Positions 40,997 through 52,004 of a stretch of DNA of 64,000 nucleotides are shown in pieces. A model generated the notes under the pieces. It saw only the letters and a list, made by a program, of their open reading frames with translations, did no database searches and was not told the origin of the DNA. A program made the position numbers and the translations under genes. Where the stretch lies: NCBI GenBank assembly GCA_030144725.1, contig JASKMD010000018.1:5795469-5859468 (forward strand). Direction: 5' to 3'. The stretch comes from Haematococcus lacustris. Taxonomy: Eukaryota > Chlorophyta > Chlorophyceae > Chlamydomonadales > Haematococcaceae. Every line of letters begins with the position of its first letter. Position 1 is the stretch's first letter.

Positions 40997-41462
40997 ATGT
41001 CTCAGAAGGTGCGAATGGTTGCTGCTGAAGGTGATCTGTCCTTGCCGTTGTCGCCGCACCTCATGCTTGCAACGGCTTGCATCGTGCAGAAGGACCTGCA
41101 GCCCAAGGAGGTCCTCCCCAAAGCCGGACTTGTTGTGTCAGAGAAAGGAAATTTGACGGAGGTGTTGTGCAAGGTGAGTACGCATGGCAGGATGTCGAAC
41201 CCGCCGCCGCGCTCATCACCCCGCACTTTCGTCACAACCTTTGCAGCCGAAGATACTGCCATTGAAGTCAATAACACTGCAAAAGCTTGAGGACATGGAG
41301 GTGTGGTCAGGACCGCATGCAATTGCTTGCGGATGACCCTGACCCAGCTGTGCATGTCTTGACGACCAGGCACGAGTTGCCGAGCTTCAGCAACAGCAGC
41401 AAGCAGCTGCCACCTCTGGTCCCAAGACTGCTCAGCAGTTTTACCCAGGCGGCAACCACTGA
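40997..41462 (+). CDS. BBIP1: BBSome-interacting protein 1 (BBIP10 homologue)
   Basis: Three exons, 40997-41173, 41247-41300 and 41370-41462, all phase 0 with GT-AG borders, give 107 residues. The core reads EVLPKAGLVVSEKGN, then TEVLCK at the exon 1 end, then PKILPLKSITLQKLEDME filling exon 2. This is the BBIP1 signature (the human protein is about 92 residues with the same V-L-C-K-P-K-L-L-P-L-K-S core). The last exon is Gln/Ala-rich and ends QFYPGGNH. BBIP1 is the smallest BBSome subunit, needed for BBSome assembly and membrane-protein export from cilia, so its presence implies flagella. It is 149 bp from the divergent FKBP start and 167 bp upstream of BUD23 on the same strand. Confidence 0.9.
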
Positions 41463-41629
41463 CGCTCCTTGAGCACAGCAGACTCGTGTAGCAGGTAGAT
41501 ACTTAGGTGACAGTTGACACTTGTCAGCCCCAGCAGCAGGCTTCGCTGCCATAAGCTTTGGCCCGCAGAAGCTGCACTAGTACACAGCAGCAGGGGCATT
41601 CAACAGCAGTAGCAGCAGCAGCAGCAGCC

Positions 41630-44600
41630 ATGGTGAAGGGGGAGCGGCCTGAGCATCAGGCACCCCCAGAGGTATTCTACAACGAGGATGAAGCGCACAA
41701 GTATACGCACAACTCCCGCATCATTGCCATCCAGGTGTGAGGGGGTGTGACACCGAGGCTGGGACCAGGCAGCGCAGAGAAGTCTCACACAGTGGATGCT
41801 ACAGGGCCACAGCTTAGAGCCGAGCAGGTGGTGCATTCACCACTCTCAAGATCAGGGTGGCGCAGTCAGTGCCATGTAGGCTCCAGGGGCGAGGCAGGGC
41901 AGGGCCAGGGTGGCCGGTACCCTACCGCCTGACATAGCGCTGCACTCTGGCGTCGCTGCACTCCAGCAGTGCACAGTCGTGCCTGGGGCTGATGCACTCA
42001 GAGTTGCAATCTTGGGGTCACTAGGGCCAAACATGGACCTGTCACAAGGACAAGGAGCAATCATTGTCGTCATCTTTTGATAGCATCAGTGGCATCGCGG
42101 TGACATGCTCCCATCTGTGTTGAGGTTGTGTGGCTGGTTAAGGTTGTGGTTGAGGCTATGTGACATGCTCAATGCTTGTAAAGGTTGTGTGGCTGGTTGT
42201 GTGCGCTGCCTGCTCCGTGGCGTCGCCCCGCAGGCCCAGCTGACCCGGCGGGCTGTTGAGCTCCTGGCCCTGCCTGCAGCCACCGCGGGCGTGCCCCGCC
42301 TGCTGCTAGACCTGGGCTGCGGCTCAGGCCTCAGCGGCCAGGAGCTGAGCGACATGGTGGGTGGGGGGTGCAGGGGGAGGGTGGGCAGGCATGACGGTGG
42401 TGGTGCCAGCAGCCAGGTGGGAGGGGCAGGCAGGGGCGGCAAGCTGCAGGGTGTAGACATGGCAGCCAGGGGCCGGCCGGGGCAGTGCCAGCCAGGCCTC
42501 CAGGCCTGTGCAGCACACTGTGTGTGGCACAGTGAGGTGTGGCGACAAGGTGTGTGACGTGAGTGAGGGGTGGCCAAGACTGACTCGTTTTGCCCTTGTG
42601 GTGGGTGGGCTGGGGGCTGAGGGGGCTGGGCCAGGCTAAGCTGCTGCTGGCTGCCAGTTGAGGTGGCTTGGGCTGTGCGGTGCGGCCTGCAGGGCCATGT
42701 CTGGGTGGGGGCCGACATCTCTCCCGCCATGCTGGACGTGGCTGTGGACAGGGAGGTGGGCGACCCTGAGCCTTCACACCCTTACTGCTGCTGTGCCTGC
42801 TGCTGCTGCCGCTGCTACTGCTGCTGCTGCTACTGCCTCTGTCTCCCCATATCCTGCATTGCACAGTTTGCCACATTGCTAAGGGTGTTCCTTGCCTTTA
42901 CCCTCACCTCCCGCCGCGCTGGCTGCTGCATGGCGTGCTGTGCAGTGTGAGGGCGACCTGCTGCTGAGTGACCTGGGCCATGGCCTGCCCCTGAGGGCCG
43001 GCTGCTTTGACGGCGCCATCAGCATCAGTGCCCTGCAGTGGCTGTGCAATGCTGACCGCAGCAGCCATGACCCCAGGTGGAGGCCAGAGCCCTGGGGGGC
43101 AGCAGGAACAGGCCGCCCAGTTGGATGTAGGGAATGCGTGGCCTGCTCTACAATTCCAGGATCACATGGGATGGTGATGGTGGGGGTGATGGTGCTGGTG
43201 GGGTCCTGGTGGTGAGGGTGGTGATGGTGATGGTGTGTGTGTGTGGGCGAGGGTGCTATGGCCTTGGCTTGCCCCAGCCTGCTGCCCTGCCCCGTCTGCT
43301 GCCCCATTGCACAACCGCCCTGCAGCCCGATGACCTGCACCTGCACCTGCCCTCACACTCCTGCCTGGGTGTCTTGCGGCAGGCGGCGGCTGCGTCGCTT
43401 CTTTGAGACGCTGTATGCCAGCCTGGTGCGAGGCGCCCGGGCGGTGCTGCAAGTGTACCCGGAGAGCCCTGCCCAGGCTGAGATGATGGTGGCAGCTGCC
43501 ATGAAGGTGAGCGGTAGGGGTGATGAGGGCACGGCTGGTGAGCAGGGCATTGAGGCGAAAGGGGCGGCAGGGGCAGAGGCGAGTCTGTACAGAGTGGGTG
43601 CTGCAGTGTGTGGGCCTGCAGGTCATGGGTGCAGTGGTGTTGCCTAATTGAGATGGGAAAGGGCTGGCAAGGTGCTAAGGTGCAGTCAGGAGCGGGAGGG
43701 GCATTTTGGGGAGGAGGATGAAGAGGTGGCAGGGGTAGGGAGGGGGAGGAGGCTGCAATGAGGAGGATGCACAGTGAGCCTGTGGAGAGATCCAAGGGGA
43801 GGGGGGTGAGGAGCGGGTCCAAGGGACGCAGTGGGCATTTAAGGTGGAGGGGTCACAGGCGAATGAGCTCCTTTCAATCCCTTAGTCAGCAAGGTGCTGT
43901 TGCAGCTGTACGTGGCCATGGCGCCCACCTGCTGCTGTGCAGTGCGGCTTCAGTGGCGGCCTGGTGGTGGACTTCCCGCACAGCACCCGCGCTAAGAAGT
44001 ACTTCCTGGTGCTCATGGTGAGCTGCTGGGGAGTGAGCAGGCCTGCTGACCCTGACCCTGACCTTGACCCTGACTCTGACCCTGACCCAGGCAGCAGGCA
44101 GAGGGGAGGGCGGCTACCCCAGCTGGCTTGCTAGGCAGGCCATGACAGGCAGCAGAGATTCGCTGATGGAAAGTTCAGGCACCTGCTTGACCCCTGGCTT
44201 GGCAAAGGCTATGAGGCAGGCTACACTCTCGTCCTCACACCTCACTCCCCCCTGCTGCCCTCACCCCCAGCATGGTCAGCCCTAGCAACGGCACTGAAAT
44301 CTGCGCCCTCGCTGCCACCTGCTGCCCAGGTGGGCACCACCAGCTACTTGCCTGCGGCCAAGGGCCTAGATGGCAGCGAGCCTCAGGACGAGGAGGAGGG
44401 GGATGTGGAGATGCGCGACAGCAGTGACGCAGAGGGGGAGCAGGGAGCAGCAGGCGAGGAGCAAACTGAGGTCAAGGTGGGGCCCTGCCCTGCTAAGGAC
44501 CGGCACACCTGGAATGAGACCCCAGCCAATGGCAGGCCAGCGAGGCACTCATCAAGTCTCAGCCTTTGTGCAGGTTGTGCAGAATCATGGCAGTGCTATG

Positions 44601-44662
44601 TGTGCCACACCGCTGTGCGACTCAGCTTGCTTTATGGAGCGACATTGTATGCCAGGGCTTCA

Positions 44663-44698
<36 letters not shown>

Positions 44699-46026
44699 TG
44701 ACAGGCTCAGGCTCAGGCTTAGGCTTAGGGACAGTGTCAGGCTCAGGGACAGTGTCAGGGTACGGGTTCAGGTAGGCAAACATGGTATTGAAGACAATGG
44801 CATGGACGAGTCTAGCTGCACCCTTCATGGACATCGTGCAACAGATCGTAGTGGGTGATGGTAGAGCGTGTGGCACTGGTCTGATCCCCAGCCAGGGCGA
44901 GATAGAAGGCATGCCACGGTGCTGGTAAGCCAGATGCCAGGTGCACGCAACATATGCTTGCACCTCTGAAGGCAGTCCAGACAGCCTGAACCCCTCCAGC
45001 TGAGGAATCCTCGGCACTGTGTCCTTTGTCATCCAGGGTAGGTGGCAGGAGCAGGCCGCGCTTCAGGCGGAAGCTCCTTCTCCCATGCACTAAATCCTCA
45101 TGCTGGATTAGTCTTCTTGTTCTTCCTCCTCCTCCCTGATGCAATTCAGCTCTTCTTCCTCCTCCTCCTCTGTCACAGTGAGGAGGTCCTCACTAAAGAA
45201 GTCGTCTCTTCATCTTCCCCGTCTTCAGGTGTCAGGTCGCGAGCGGCGGCGCGGCAAAGGGCTGCGCAAGGTGGGCCTGCCTCGCGGAGTCAAGCCTGCT
45301 CGGGGCGGGGTGGCCAAGCCAGCCAAGGGCAGCAAGACCTGGGGTGAGCGCCCTGCCGCTGACACATCACACGCCTGCTTGCCTATCTCCTCCCCCTTGC
45401 CCACATTCACATCAGCCTCCTAACCTTGTGTGGACAGCAGCAAAGCTGGAACTACCTATGCTGAGGCCCAACACAACCCTGCCACCCTACCCTGCCCTAC
45501 CCTATCACCATTACCACCCTACCCCACCCTACCTTGCCACCCTACCACCCTACCCTCGCCTTGTGCGCGGTGCTGCATAAGAGCTCTACACCAGGCATGA
45601 CTTGACTAAGCACGCCATGGCACCCTACCACTTCCTTCGCCCTACCCACCTTCCTTAGCAGTAGCATCCCCAACACCCAGCAGCCCCCTCACACCTGCTG
45701 CTTGCCCCCACTTGGGTAGTGTGTGCAGACCACCTTGCTTGAACCTTTTGGTTTGCTGTGCTGGAGATTTTGCTCGGCTTTGGGTGCATGCCTTGCTACA
45801 AGCAGCCACAAGCAGCCACAAGCAGCCACCAAGACTTGCTAGCTATGATGTGAGTACTGCTGGCTGGACGAATGTTGGCATTTGCTGATGCTGATGCTGC
45901 TCTGGCTAATGCTGCATATGTCGCGCAGTGCACAAGAAGAAAGATAGCATGCGCAAGCGCGGCTATGCCGGCATACCTGAAGACACGAAGTACACCGGCC
46001 GCAAGCGCAGCAAGTTCAGGCAGTAG
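41630..46026 (+). CDS. BUD23: BUD23-type 18S rRNA (guanine-N7) methyltransferase
   Basis: Nine exons close in phase: 41630-41734, 42234-42356, 42693-42755, 42946-43076, 43383-43506, 43943-44017, 44330-44476, 45229-45343, 45929-46026; 326 residues. The start [20 protein letters not shown] is diagnostic. SAM-binding motif I is [16 protein letters not shown], followed by [24 protein letters not shown] and [17 protein letters not shown]. The C-terminal part has [15 protein letters not shown] and [14 protein letters not shown]. The WBS-type tail ends [19 protein letters not shown]23, with its activator TRM112, makes m7G in the decoding region of 18S rRNA and helps pre-40S export. Exon 7 is a 49-residue acidic segment ([11 protein letters not shown]...) and exon 8 a basic one; yeast and human proteins are about 275-281 residues, so these look like lineage-specific extra length. 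No catalytic motif is missing. Confidence 0.93.
44046..44090 (+). repeat. (CTGACC)n intronic repeat
   Basis: About 7 units of CCTGAC in the BUD23 intron after exon 6. The same hexamer type recurs at 28243-28305 in the FSH hydrolase gene. Confidence 0.8.
44660..44775 (+). repeat. (CAGGCT)n intronic repeat
   Basis: A run of CAGGCT units that decays into AGGGACAGTGTCAGG units. It lies in the long BUD23 intron between exons 7 and 8. Confidence 0.85.
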
Positions 46027-46489
46027 GGTTGCCGAAGGCGGCGGCTCGCGTGTGGTTGTTTCTTTGGGGTATGTAGCTGGTCTCTGCATGTGGTCACCCC
46101 TGCATTTGGCCCACCCCCCATGGCAGCGCGTCCACCTGCATTGGTGGCTCACTGAACTGTATGGAGTGGCTGGTCGCTGCTAAGCTAGGCATGTGCTTGG
46201 CACCGCTGTCGGCAGTAACGCTCATGAGTTGGAGCTACTAGGGGAGCTCTAGCTACAAGCACACACACACCAGAATGGCTGAGCTGAAATGGGCATGAGG
46301 CACAGTAGCAGTGGCCTTTACAACAGCAATCTCGCAGCCTGTATTTGATTACAACTCGTGCTTTATTGTGGTGTGGCATGAGGGCTGTAGGGTTCAGAAA
46401 TTGCCATGTTCGTAATCAACCTGATGTAGTCTGACACGATGGTTCCCGTTGCCCTTGCGCGTTGCCTACACGGTCATGAGGGCGAGAGT

Positions 46490-46760
46490 CAGGCGACCCC
46501 AACTAGCAAAAAATGGCAGGAAATGATAGGAAACCGACCCCTGGTAATCAAAACGACGCCGCGTCTCAGCCACGTGGATTCTATTTATGTTTAGCCCATC
46601 ACTGGATAGAGGACTCCGCCAGCTATGCGGTGCAGCTTGTAACATTAAATATTGTGCAGTGTGCCGAGTGCTATGGCGGCTCAAATCTTGACATTCAAAT
46701 TCATGCCAGTTTTGCTCATGCGGGCCTCGCCGTGACCGACCGCCGCGACCGACGTGGCCC
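46490..46760 (-). repeat. Dispersed repeat B, copy 1
   Basis: The reverse complement of this block matches 62040-62262. Shared pieces, on this strand, include CCCTGGTAATCAAAACGACG, AGCCACGTGG, ACTCCGCCAGCTATGCGGTG, CAGCTTGTA and GAGTGCTATGGCGGCTCAAA. The open frame here (46513-46833, reading MAGNDRKPTPGNQ) lies in the repeat and is not treated as a gene. Confidence 0.8.
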
Positions 46761-47079
46761 AGTAGCCTCTGCAAACAGTCAGGGACAGTCGCCGCAGTCA
46801 AACCAATTCACATGCCACGCCAAACCGATGTAACGACGCCCCTCCACCCATGCTCGGAAGTATACAAGGCTGCTGCATTGCTTGACCTCTTCGTGAGTAG
46901 TACCTACTACCTGGCCACTCGGTAAGGCCACTCAAGGTGTGTAGGCCATTGCTACCTTACCTTGCTCGACATGTTGGGTCCGATCCCTCCCGCCCGCCCT
47001 CCGCTTGCGTGTCCAGCTTGTGTCCAGCTCCGCCCTGACCCCCTGCTGCTCAGCTGGAGGGGTGAGCATGCCAGAAGTT

Positions 47080-47465
47080 GCACTAGCACCAGCTGCCAGC
47101 TGCTGCCAGGGAGGGGCAGCAGGAGGGGGGGGCAGGTCAGGGGCGGCACCAGCACCAGCTGCCTGCTGCTGCCAGGGGGGTGCAGCAGGAGGGGGGGGAG
47201 GGTCAGGGGCGGCACCCACACCAGCTGCCTGCTGCTGCCAGGGGGGTGCAGCAGGAGGGGGGGGCAGGTCAGGGGCGGCACCAGCACCAGCTGCCTGCTG
47301 CTGCCAGGGGGGTGCAGCAGGAGGGGGGGGAGGGTCAGGGGCGGCACCCACACCAGCTGCCTGCTGCTGCCAGGGGGGTGCAGCAGGAGGGGGGGGCAGG
47401 TCAGGGGCGGCACCAGCACCAGCTGCCTGCTGCTGCCAGGGGGGTGCAGCAGGAGGGGGGGGCTG
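47080..47465. repeat. 66-bp minisatellite with alternating A/B units
   Basis: Nearly six copies of a 66-bp unit beginning GGCACCAGCACCAGCTGCC, or GGCACCCACACCAGCTGCC in every other copy. The variant GGGGCAGGTCAGG versus GGGGAGGGTCAGG also alternates. The period is therefore 66 bp with a 132-bp higher order. It is followed by GGGAGGGGGT/GGAGGGCGGGGCTGG repeats to 47575. Since 66 is a multiple of three, frames on both strands stay open and give false repeat proteins. Confidence 0.9.
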
Positions 47466-47830
47466 GGGCTGGGAGGGGGTGGGAGGGGGTAGGAGGGCGG
47501 GGCTGGGGGTGGGAGGGGGTGGGAGGGGGTAGGAGGGCGGGGCTGGGGCTGGGAGGGGGCTGGGAGGGAGCAGGTTCCGGGCGGTCGGGGTGGGCTAGTC
47601 ATTACTGCAAGGCAAGGTTGAGTCACGCCAAAGTCATTTCCAATCGGCCTGATCGATTAAATGCAGTGCTTTCTTCTCCAGCAGATGCTTCGTTGCGTTG
47701 CGAACAAAGTTGACACTCGAAGTTTTGCAAAGTCAGAGTGGTCAGCTCACAACATGCCGATTTGTGCAAGGGGGTCCCTTTTTCTGTGTGGCTGGCCAGA
47801 GAGAGACGCACCTTTGTCGCGTTTGCAGCA

Positions 47831-48180
47831 ATGTCGAGTGTCAACGCGCCCAACGATGGTTCTCCGACGCCGCCTGTACCAATGAAAAGTTCGCGGAGCG
47901 AGCCTGGCGGGCTGAAATGTGATTGTACTACTGGCTCGATGCCAGGCGCAGTTCACTTGTTGATGCCGCTACATACCACTAGTACGATTGATGGTGAGCA
48001 GCTGAGGTGTGTCCGCGATCGCTTGCGCCGGCATGGACTCTGATGCAAGGATTAACGCGCCGCTTGCCAGTAGATGCATTATAATTCGCAGCTGCCAATG
48101 TTATCAACGCTATCGCAAACGGTGCAGTATTGAGTGAGTATTTGCATGAAGGTTACCAACCCCATGTTGGGACATCCTGA
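47831..48180 (+). CDS. Small two-exon gene, unrecognised (83 residues)
   Basis: Exon 1 runs 47831-47993, from ATG (MSSVNAPNDGSPTPPVPMKS) to a GTGAGC donor in phase 1. Exon 2 runs 48092-48180, starting after GCAG in the matching phase, reading AANVINAIANGAVLSEYLHE and ending at TGA. Both junctions fit consensus and the composition is protein-like, without the repeats around it. It contains one CDC motif and no recognisable domain. A GTGAGT inside exon 2 could allow an alternative ending. A separate 20-codon open piece after a CAG at 48850-48909 (YVAVMKKDDRFIREVDPHK) might be a further exon. Confidence 0.4.
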
Positions 48181-48469
48181 GCGAGAGGGGCGGCCGTATG
48201 CCCCATGCTGGCTTTGGTTGCGGCCCCGGTGCACCCCGACTGCTGCCCTGCCATTGCTGACCCTTTGCCCCCCTTACTGTTGTCAGGTCACTGAACACCG
48301 CTTTGGAGCTACTCAGCAACAGCCACACATGGGCAACAGCCAGTTGGAGGGCAGCTTTGAGCAGCTGTGAGCAGCTGGGTGCATCATTGCTCACGTTGCA
48401 ACACAAAGGAGTTTGCTGTAGCCTTGTGATTGTGCCTTGTCACATGCAATGTAGGCTGGGAGATGCTTA

Positions 48470-48780
48470 TGCTAGTTTACCATGTCGTTTACCTTCTGGT
48501 TTAACATGTGACAGCGGGTTGAACGTGCAATGTAACTCGTTCAATTACGTCGTCGTTCACCTCTCCTAAGTTACGAGTTAAACCGGATGCCATGGTTAAA
48601 CTTGGTTTGACGAGCCTCTCGGTAAACCAAGGCCTAACTCAGTTAAACTCCTGGTTTAATTCCTAAACCAGGGGATTAACTCAGAATTGAACTAGCTTAA
48701 ATACGTCGTCGTTCACCAAGCAGTTTAGGCAGTTTAACGCCTAAATCAATCGTTTAACTCATGTACTTCTGGTGTAGGGT
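48470..48780. repeat. AT-rich hairpin cluster with GTTTAA motifs
   Basis: An AT-rich island dense in GTTTAAC/GGTTTA and its complement. Two good hairpins: CTTGGTTT...AAACCAAG (48600-48632) and CCTGGTTTA-ATTCC-TAAACCAGG (48650-48672). The 16-mer TACGTCGTCGTTCACC occurs at 48546-48561 and again at 48702-48717. No coding potential. It may be a degraded non-autonomous element. Confidence 0.7.
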
Positions 48781-50165
48781 GACAGGTGGTCAATGCTGCA
48801 CTGCAACCAAGCTCGCAGAGTCTCATAACCATTGCTTACAAATGAACAGTATGTGGCTGTGATGAAGAAAGATGACCGGTTCATCAGGGAGGTTGACCCT
48901 CACAAATGACGTCAGTACATCGTCACATGTCATGAGACGTCCACAAAGCACCGTCATTTCAACACACCTACACACCCAAGAATCCCCATGCAGGCAATCG
49001 AGTTGGAGATTAGTCACACTACATCCATAGCCACTCTTGCCAGCTACAACTTCCTGATCAAAGGGGCGTGCTTGTAACCCGCACCTTCCTTCCTTGCGCC
49101 CCTCTACTGCCAAACATGCTCTCCAACCCACACACACACAGCCCTGGGATGGTGCCATCAACCCCAGATGACCGCCACCCCTCATTAAAAAACATGCGCC
49201 CTCATGCTGGGCAGGGGAGCTGGCTGGCAGCTGGCTGGGTGGGGGCTGTGGCCAGGCCGCTTCAGCTACGGGGCCTGCCCTGCCAGGTGTGCTGGGCTGT
49301 CAACTGCCAGCAGCTAGCAGCCTTGCCCAACACACTGCTGCCATGTGCTGCAAGGTAGCCCAGCTGGCTGAGCAACTCCGCAGCGGCTGCTGGCAATGGC
49401 TCCACCATGTGGTCCACCACCCTTCCTGTGGCGGCGCATCCTCAAGCCACACGGCTGCCTACCAAAACCTTTGAAGCTGCCAGACAGTGGCCAGAGAGAG
49501 GCAAGGCACTCAAAACCCGCTACGCACAGGTTGGCAGCTGCAGGAGCCTGGTGGCCTTGGCACCTGGACCTGGAGGCTGGGGCCTCACACACAGAGTGCT
49601 CGCCTGCCTGTGCCTGACTCGGACTACGGCCCTGCCGCTGCCGCGCAACACACGCCTGGCTCTTCTAACATGCCAGCTATGCAGTGGCTGCAGCCACTGG
49701 CGGTGTCATGTGCGGCTGGTTGTCCGTGTAGCTGCCAGCGCTCAGGCTGCACGCCATGGTGCTGTGAGCAGCTGCCAGCGCAAGGCACCACCACCAGCGC
49801 ATCCCTTTCACTGCCAGTGGCTAAATGGTGGCAGCAAAGAGGTGGGTGGGCGCTGGGCTGCCAGGCCGCTGCACCCAGCCAGGAGGACCATCGCCAGCCT
49901 GAGCCTGATGGGGAGCCAATGGCCATGTGATGGCAATGACAGGGGCGAGCTTGTCCACAGAGGTCAGTGAGGTGTGCAGGCAGTCCAGGAGGCGGCATCA
50001 CGGCAAGCCTGCTGCCAGTGTCTGGTGGCTGTGAGCCTCACTGCAGCCGGGGCCAGGCTGCCTAGCCTTGTGCACCTGGTGCTGTTTTGAGAACAGCCAG
50101 CTGCAGCTGCCAGTAGCGGCAGCAGCGGGTGGCAATCACAGCTCGCCCGCCCTGCCCCCACCAGC
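48781..50165. other. Intergenic, no supported gene
   Basis: Apart from the possible small exon at 48850-48909, I see only frames without motif or splice logic. A stretch reading TRLPTKTFEAARQWPERGKA (about 49450-49515, plus) has protein-like composition but cannot be tied to a gene. Confidence 0.3.
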
Positions 50166-51497
50166 TCAGCTGTGCTGCAGGCTAGGGTGGTTTGCAGGTA
50201 CACTGCCAGGCGGCCTGCACACACCCATGCACATGATGGTTGAGGCATAAGGAAAGGCCTGCTGCTGCTGCTGCTGTTGATACTGCACAACCATCATGTG
50301 AAAATGTGCATCCAGCTGCAGGTCCTTTGCTTGCTGGTAATATGGCTGGTCAGCGAAGATGGGGCCTGACTCTGAATGGTTGGAGGCAGCGTGCCCTGCC
50401 TGCCTGCCCTGCGGCCTGCCCTGCCTGCCTGACCTGCCTGCCTGACCTCCTGACCTGTTGGTGTCAGAAACAGGTGCAAAGCGGTCCCAGCCCTCCGCAG
50501 CGATGCGCTTCGCCCGATCCTGCTCCCTGCGCCGCACAACCAGCCACTCGTGCTGCCTACAGCGCTGAATGCCAGTGGCAGCACCAGCTACACCTACTCG
50601 GCCAGCTGCCTGAGCCAGCTGCCTGGCATCGCAGCGGTCCCATGACGTCAGGGGCAGCCGCTCTGGTCATACTTCAGCCAGGTGCCTTGCCCTGCTCTAT
50701 GCTCCTTGCTGTCTCCCATGCCGCCTGCGCACAGCCTCATCCCTTCTACCTGCTGCTTGGTGTCCATCACATGAGCCTGCCTGCTCCATCTCTCCCAACC
50801 AGGGGGGACCAGTGAGGAAGAGGGCAGCCTGCTAGCTGTAGCTGTACGCACCGCTTAGCCCGGATCAACTCCAACCGCTCCAGGTCTTTGCGTATGGTCT
50901 CAGGGTCACGCTCCTCTGTTGTCGATGCAACCCTGGGGCACAAGCATGCACTCACAGGCTTAGCAGCAAGGAACCACCAGCTAGTATCCTGTAGGGGTTG
51001 GCAATGCAGCAAGAGTCAGAAAGCTCTAAAGGCAGCATGCAGCTGTACCCAAGGCTGTGCACAAGGTATTTACTTCTTGGGCACTCTTGGGCCTGACAGG
51101 TAGTCATTCACTGGTGCATCTTCGCTGCTGCTGCTTTCATCCTCGCTGCTGCTCTCATCGCTGTCAGAGTCTGCTGGCTTCTTGGCTGCCGGCTTTGGTG
51201 CCGGCTTGGGTGCGGGCTTTGCTGGTGCGGGCTCGTCCTCGCTGTCACTGCCGCTGGGCGGCAGCATGCCGGCGGTAGCAGTTTGACCACCTACGCAATG
51301 GCTAAGCCATGATTCAGTGATGCACAGAAGCAGCGGCGGAGCTCAGATCAAATGAGTTACTCACGAAGGCCTCTATTGCCCTGTTGGAACTTCTTATCCT
51401 CCTCCTCGGAGCTGGAAGCATCATCATCGGCTCCAGCACCAGGAGGACGCGGCTTCCTTGGAGGTTTAAAATACTTTCCGCCTTTTGACTTGCCCAT
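50166..51497 (-). CDS. PDAP1/HASPP28-type PP28 phosphoprotein
   Basis: Five exons close in phase: 51497-51365, 51290-51074, 50932-50852, 50526-50455, 50214-50166; 183 residues, close to animal PDAP1 (about 181). It starts MGKSKGGKYFKPPRKPRPPG. An acidic Ser-rich block (SSSEEED), a Lys/Pro/Ala linker and a second acidic Ser/Asp block (about residues 95-115) follow. The casein-kinase-substrate PP28 helix reads TIRKDLERLELIRAKREQDR (residues about 130-150). The end is AAEGWDRFAPVSDTNRPPGS and a stop at 50166. The family consists of heat- and acid-stable, CK2-phosphorylated proteins of poorly known function, with reported RNA-binding or growth-factor links in animals. An open frame at 50250-50370 (GPIFADQPYYQQAKDLQLDA) lies in the last intron and could be an alternative exon. 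No operon logic applies; the downstream neighbour is a repeat-rich gap. Confidence 0.8.
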
Positions 51498-52004
51498 TGT
51501 ACGTTGCAGGGCTATGGCCGCACAAGGCGGGACAACACCGTACACGAAATTTCAAAACAGTTAACAGAAGAACCGCCGGATATTGCTTTTGCAGCATCGC
51601 ATTCCAGGTTAGTGCTAAGCGCAGTTCGGTGCAGCGTTATATTTAACAATAGTCGGTCGCAGAACGACGTCAGGCATGCCCGGGCGCTGCCTCGATGGCA
51701 AGAGTAAGCCCAGATGCTGCGGTAAGAAATGCAGCACTACCTGTCCCATAGCGTTACGACCAGTGCTGAGATGCTTGCCACCGAAATTGTTTTACAGTCG
51801 CCACAAGGCAATGTGCAATATGGTCGCTTGTTTTATGCTTGCTGATTCCTTGCAAAATACACCTACTTCACCTAGTATTGCCGTCAATGAGTGTGAACCC
51901 ACTATCCACCAGTTCCTTCATGACTGATCCCTTCATGAGCGTTTCTGCCAACAACAGTGCCAAGCACATGCCTAGCTTAGCAGCGGCCAGCCACTCCATA
52001 CTAG
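51498..52004. other. Intergenic between PDAP1-like start and TBC gene end
   Basis: Moderate GC, no repeat and no exon recognised. It must hold the PDAP1-like promoter and the 3' UTR of the TBC gene. Confidence 0.4.

Noticed and set aside
46513..46833. Protein-coding gene starting MAGNDRKPTPGNQ
   Set aside because: The frame falls within repeat B, whose other copy at 62 kb does not keep it.
46952..47626. Pro-rich repeat protein (minus) or Gly/Cys repeat protein (plus)
   Set aside because: Explained by the 66-bp minisatellite, whose unit length keeps the frames open.
50250..50370. C-terminal exon GPIFADQPYYQQAKDLQ of the PDAP1-like gene
   Set aside because: The junction from the 50455 donor to the 50214 exon gives the correct phase and the expected family length. 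This segment needs a different donor. Kept only as a possible alternative exon.
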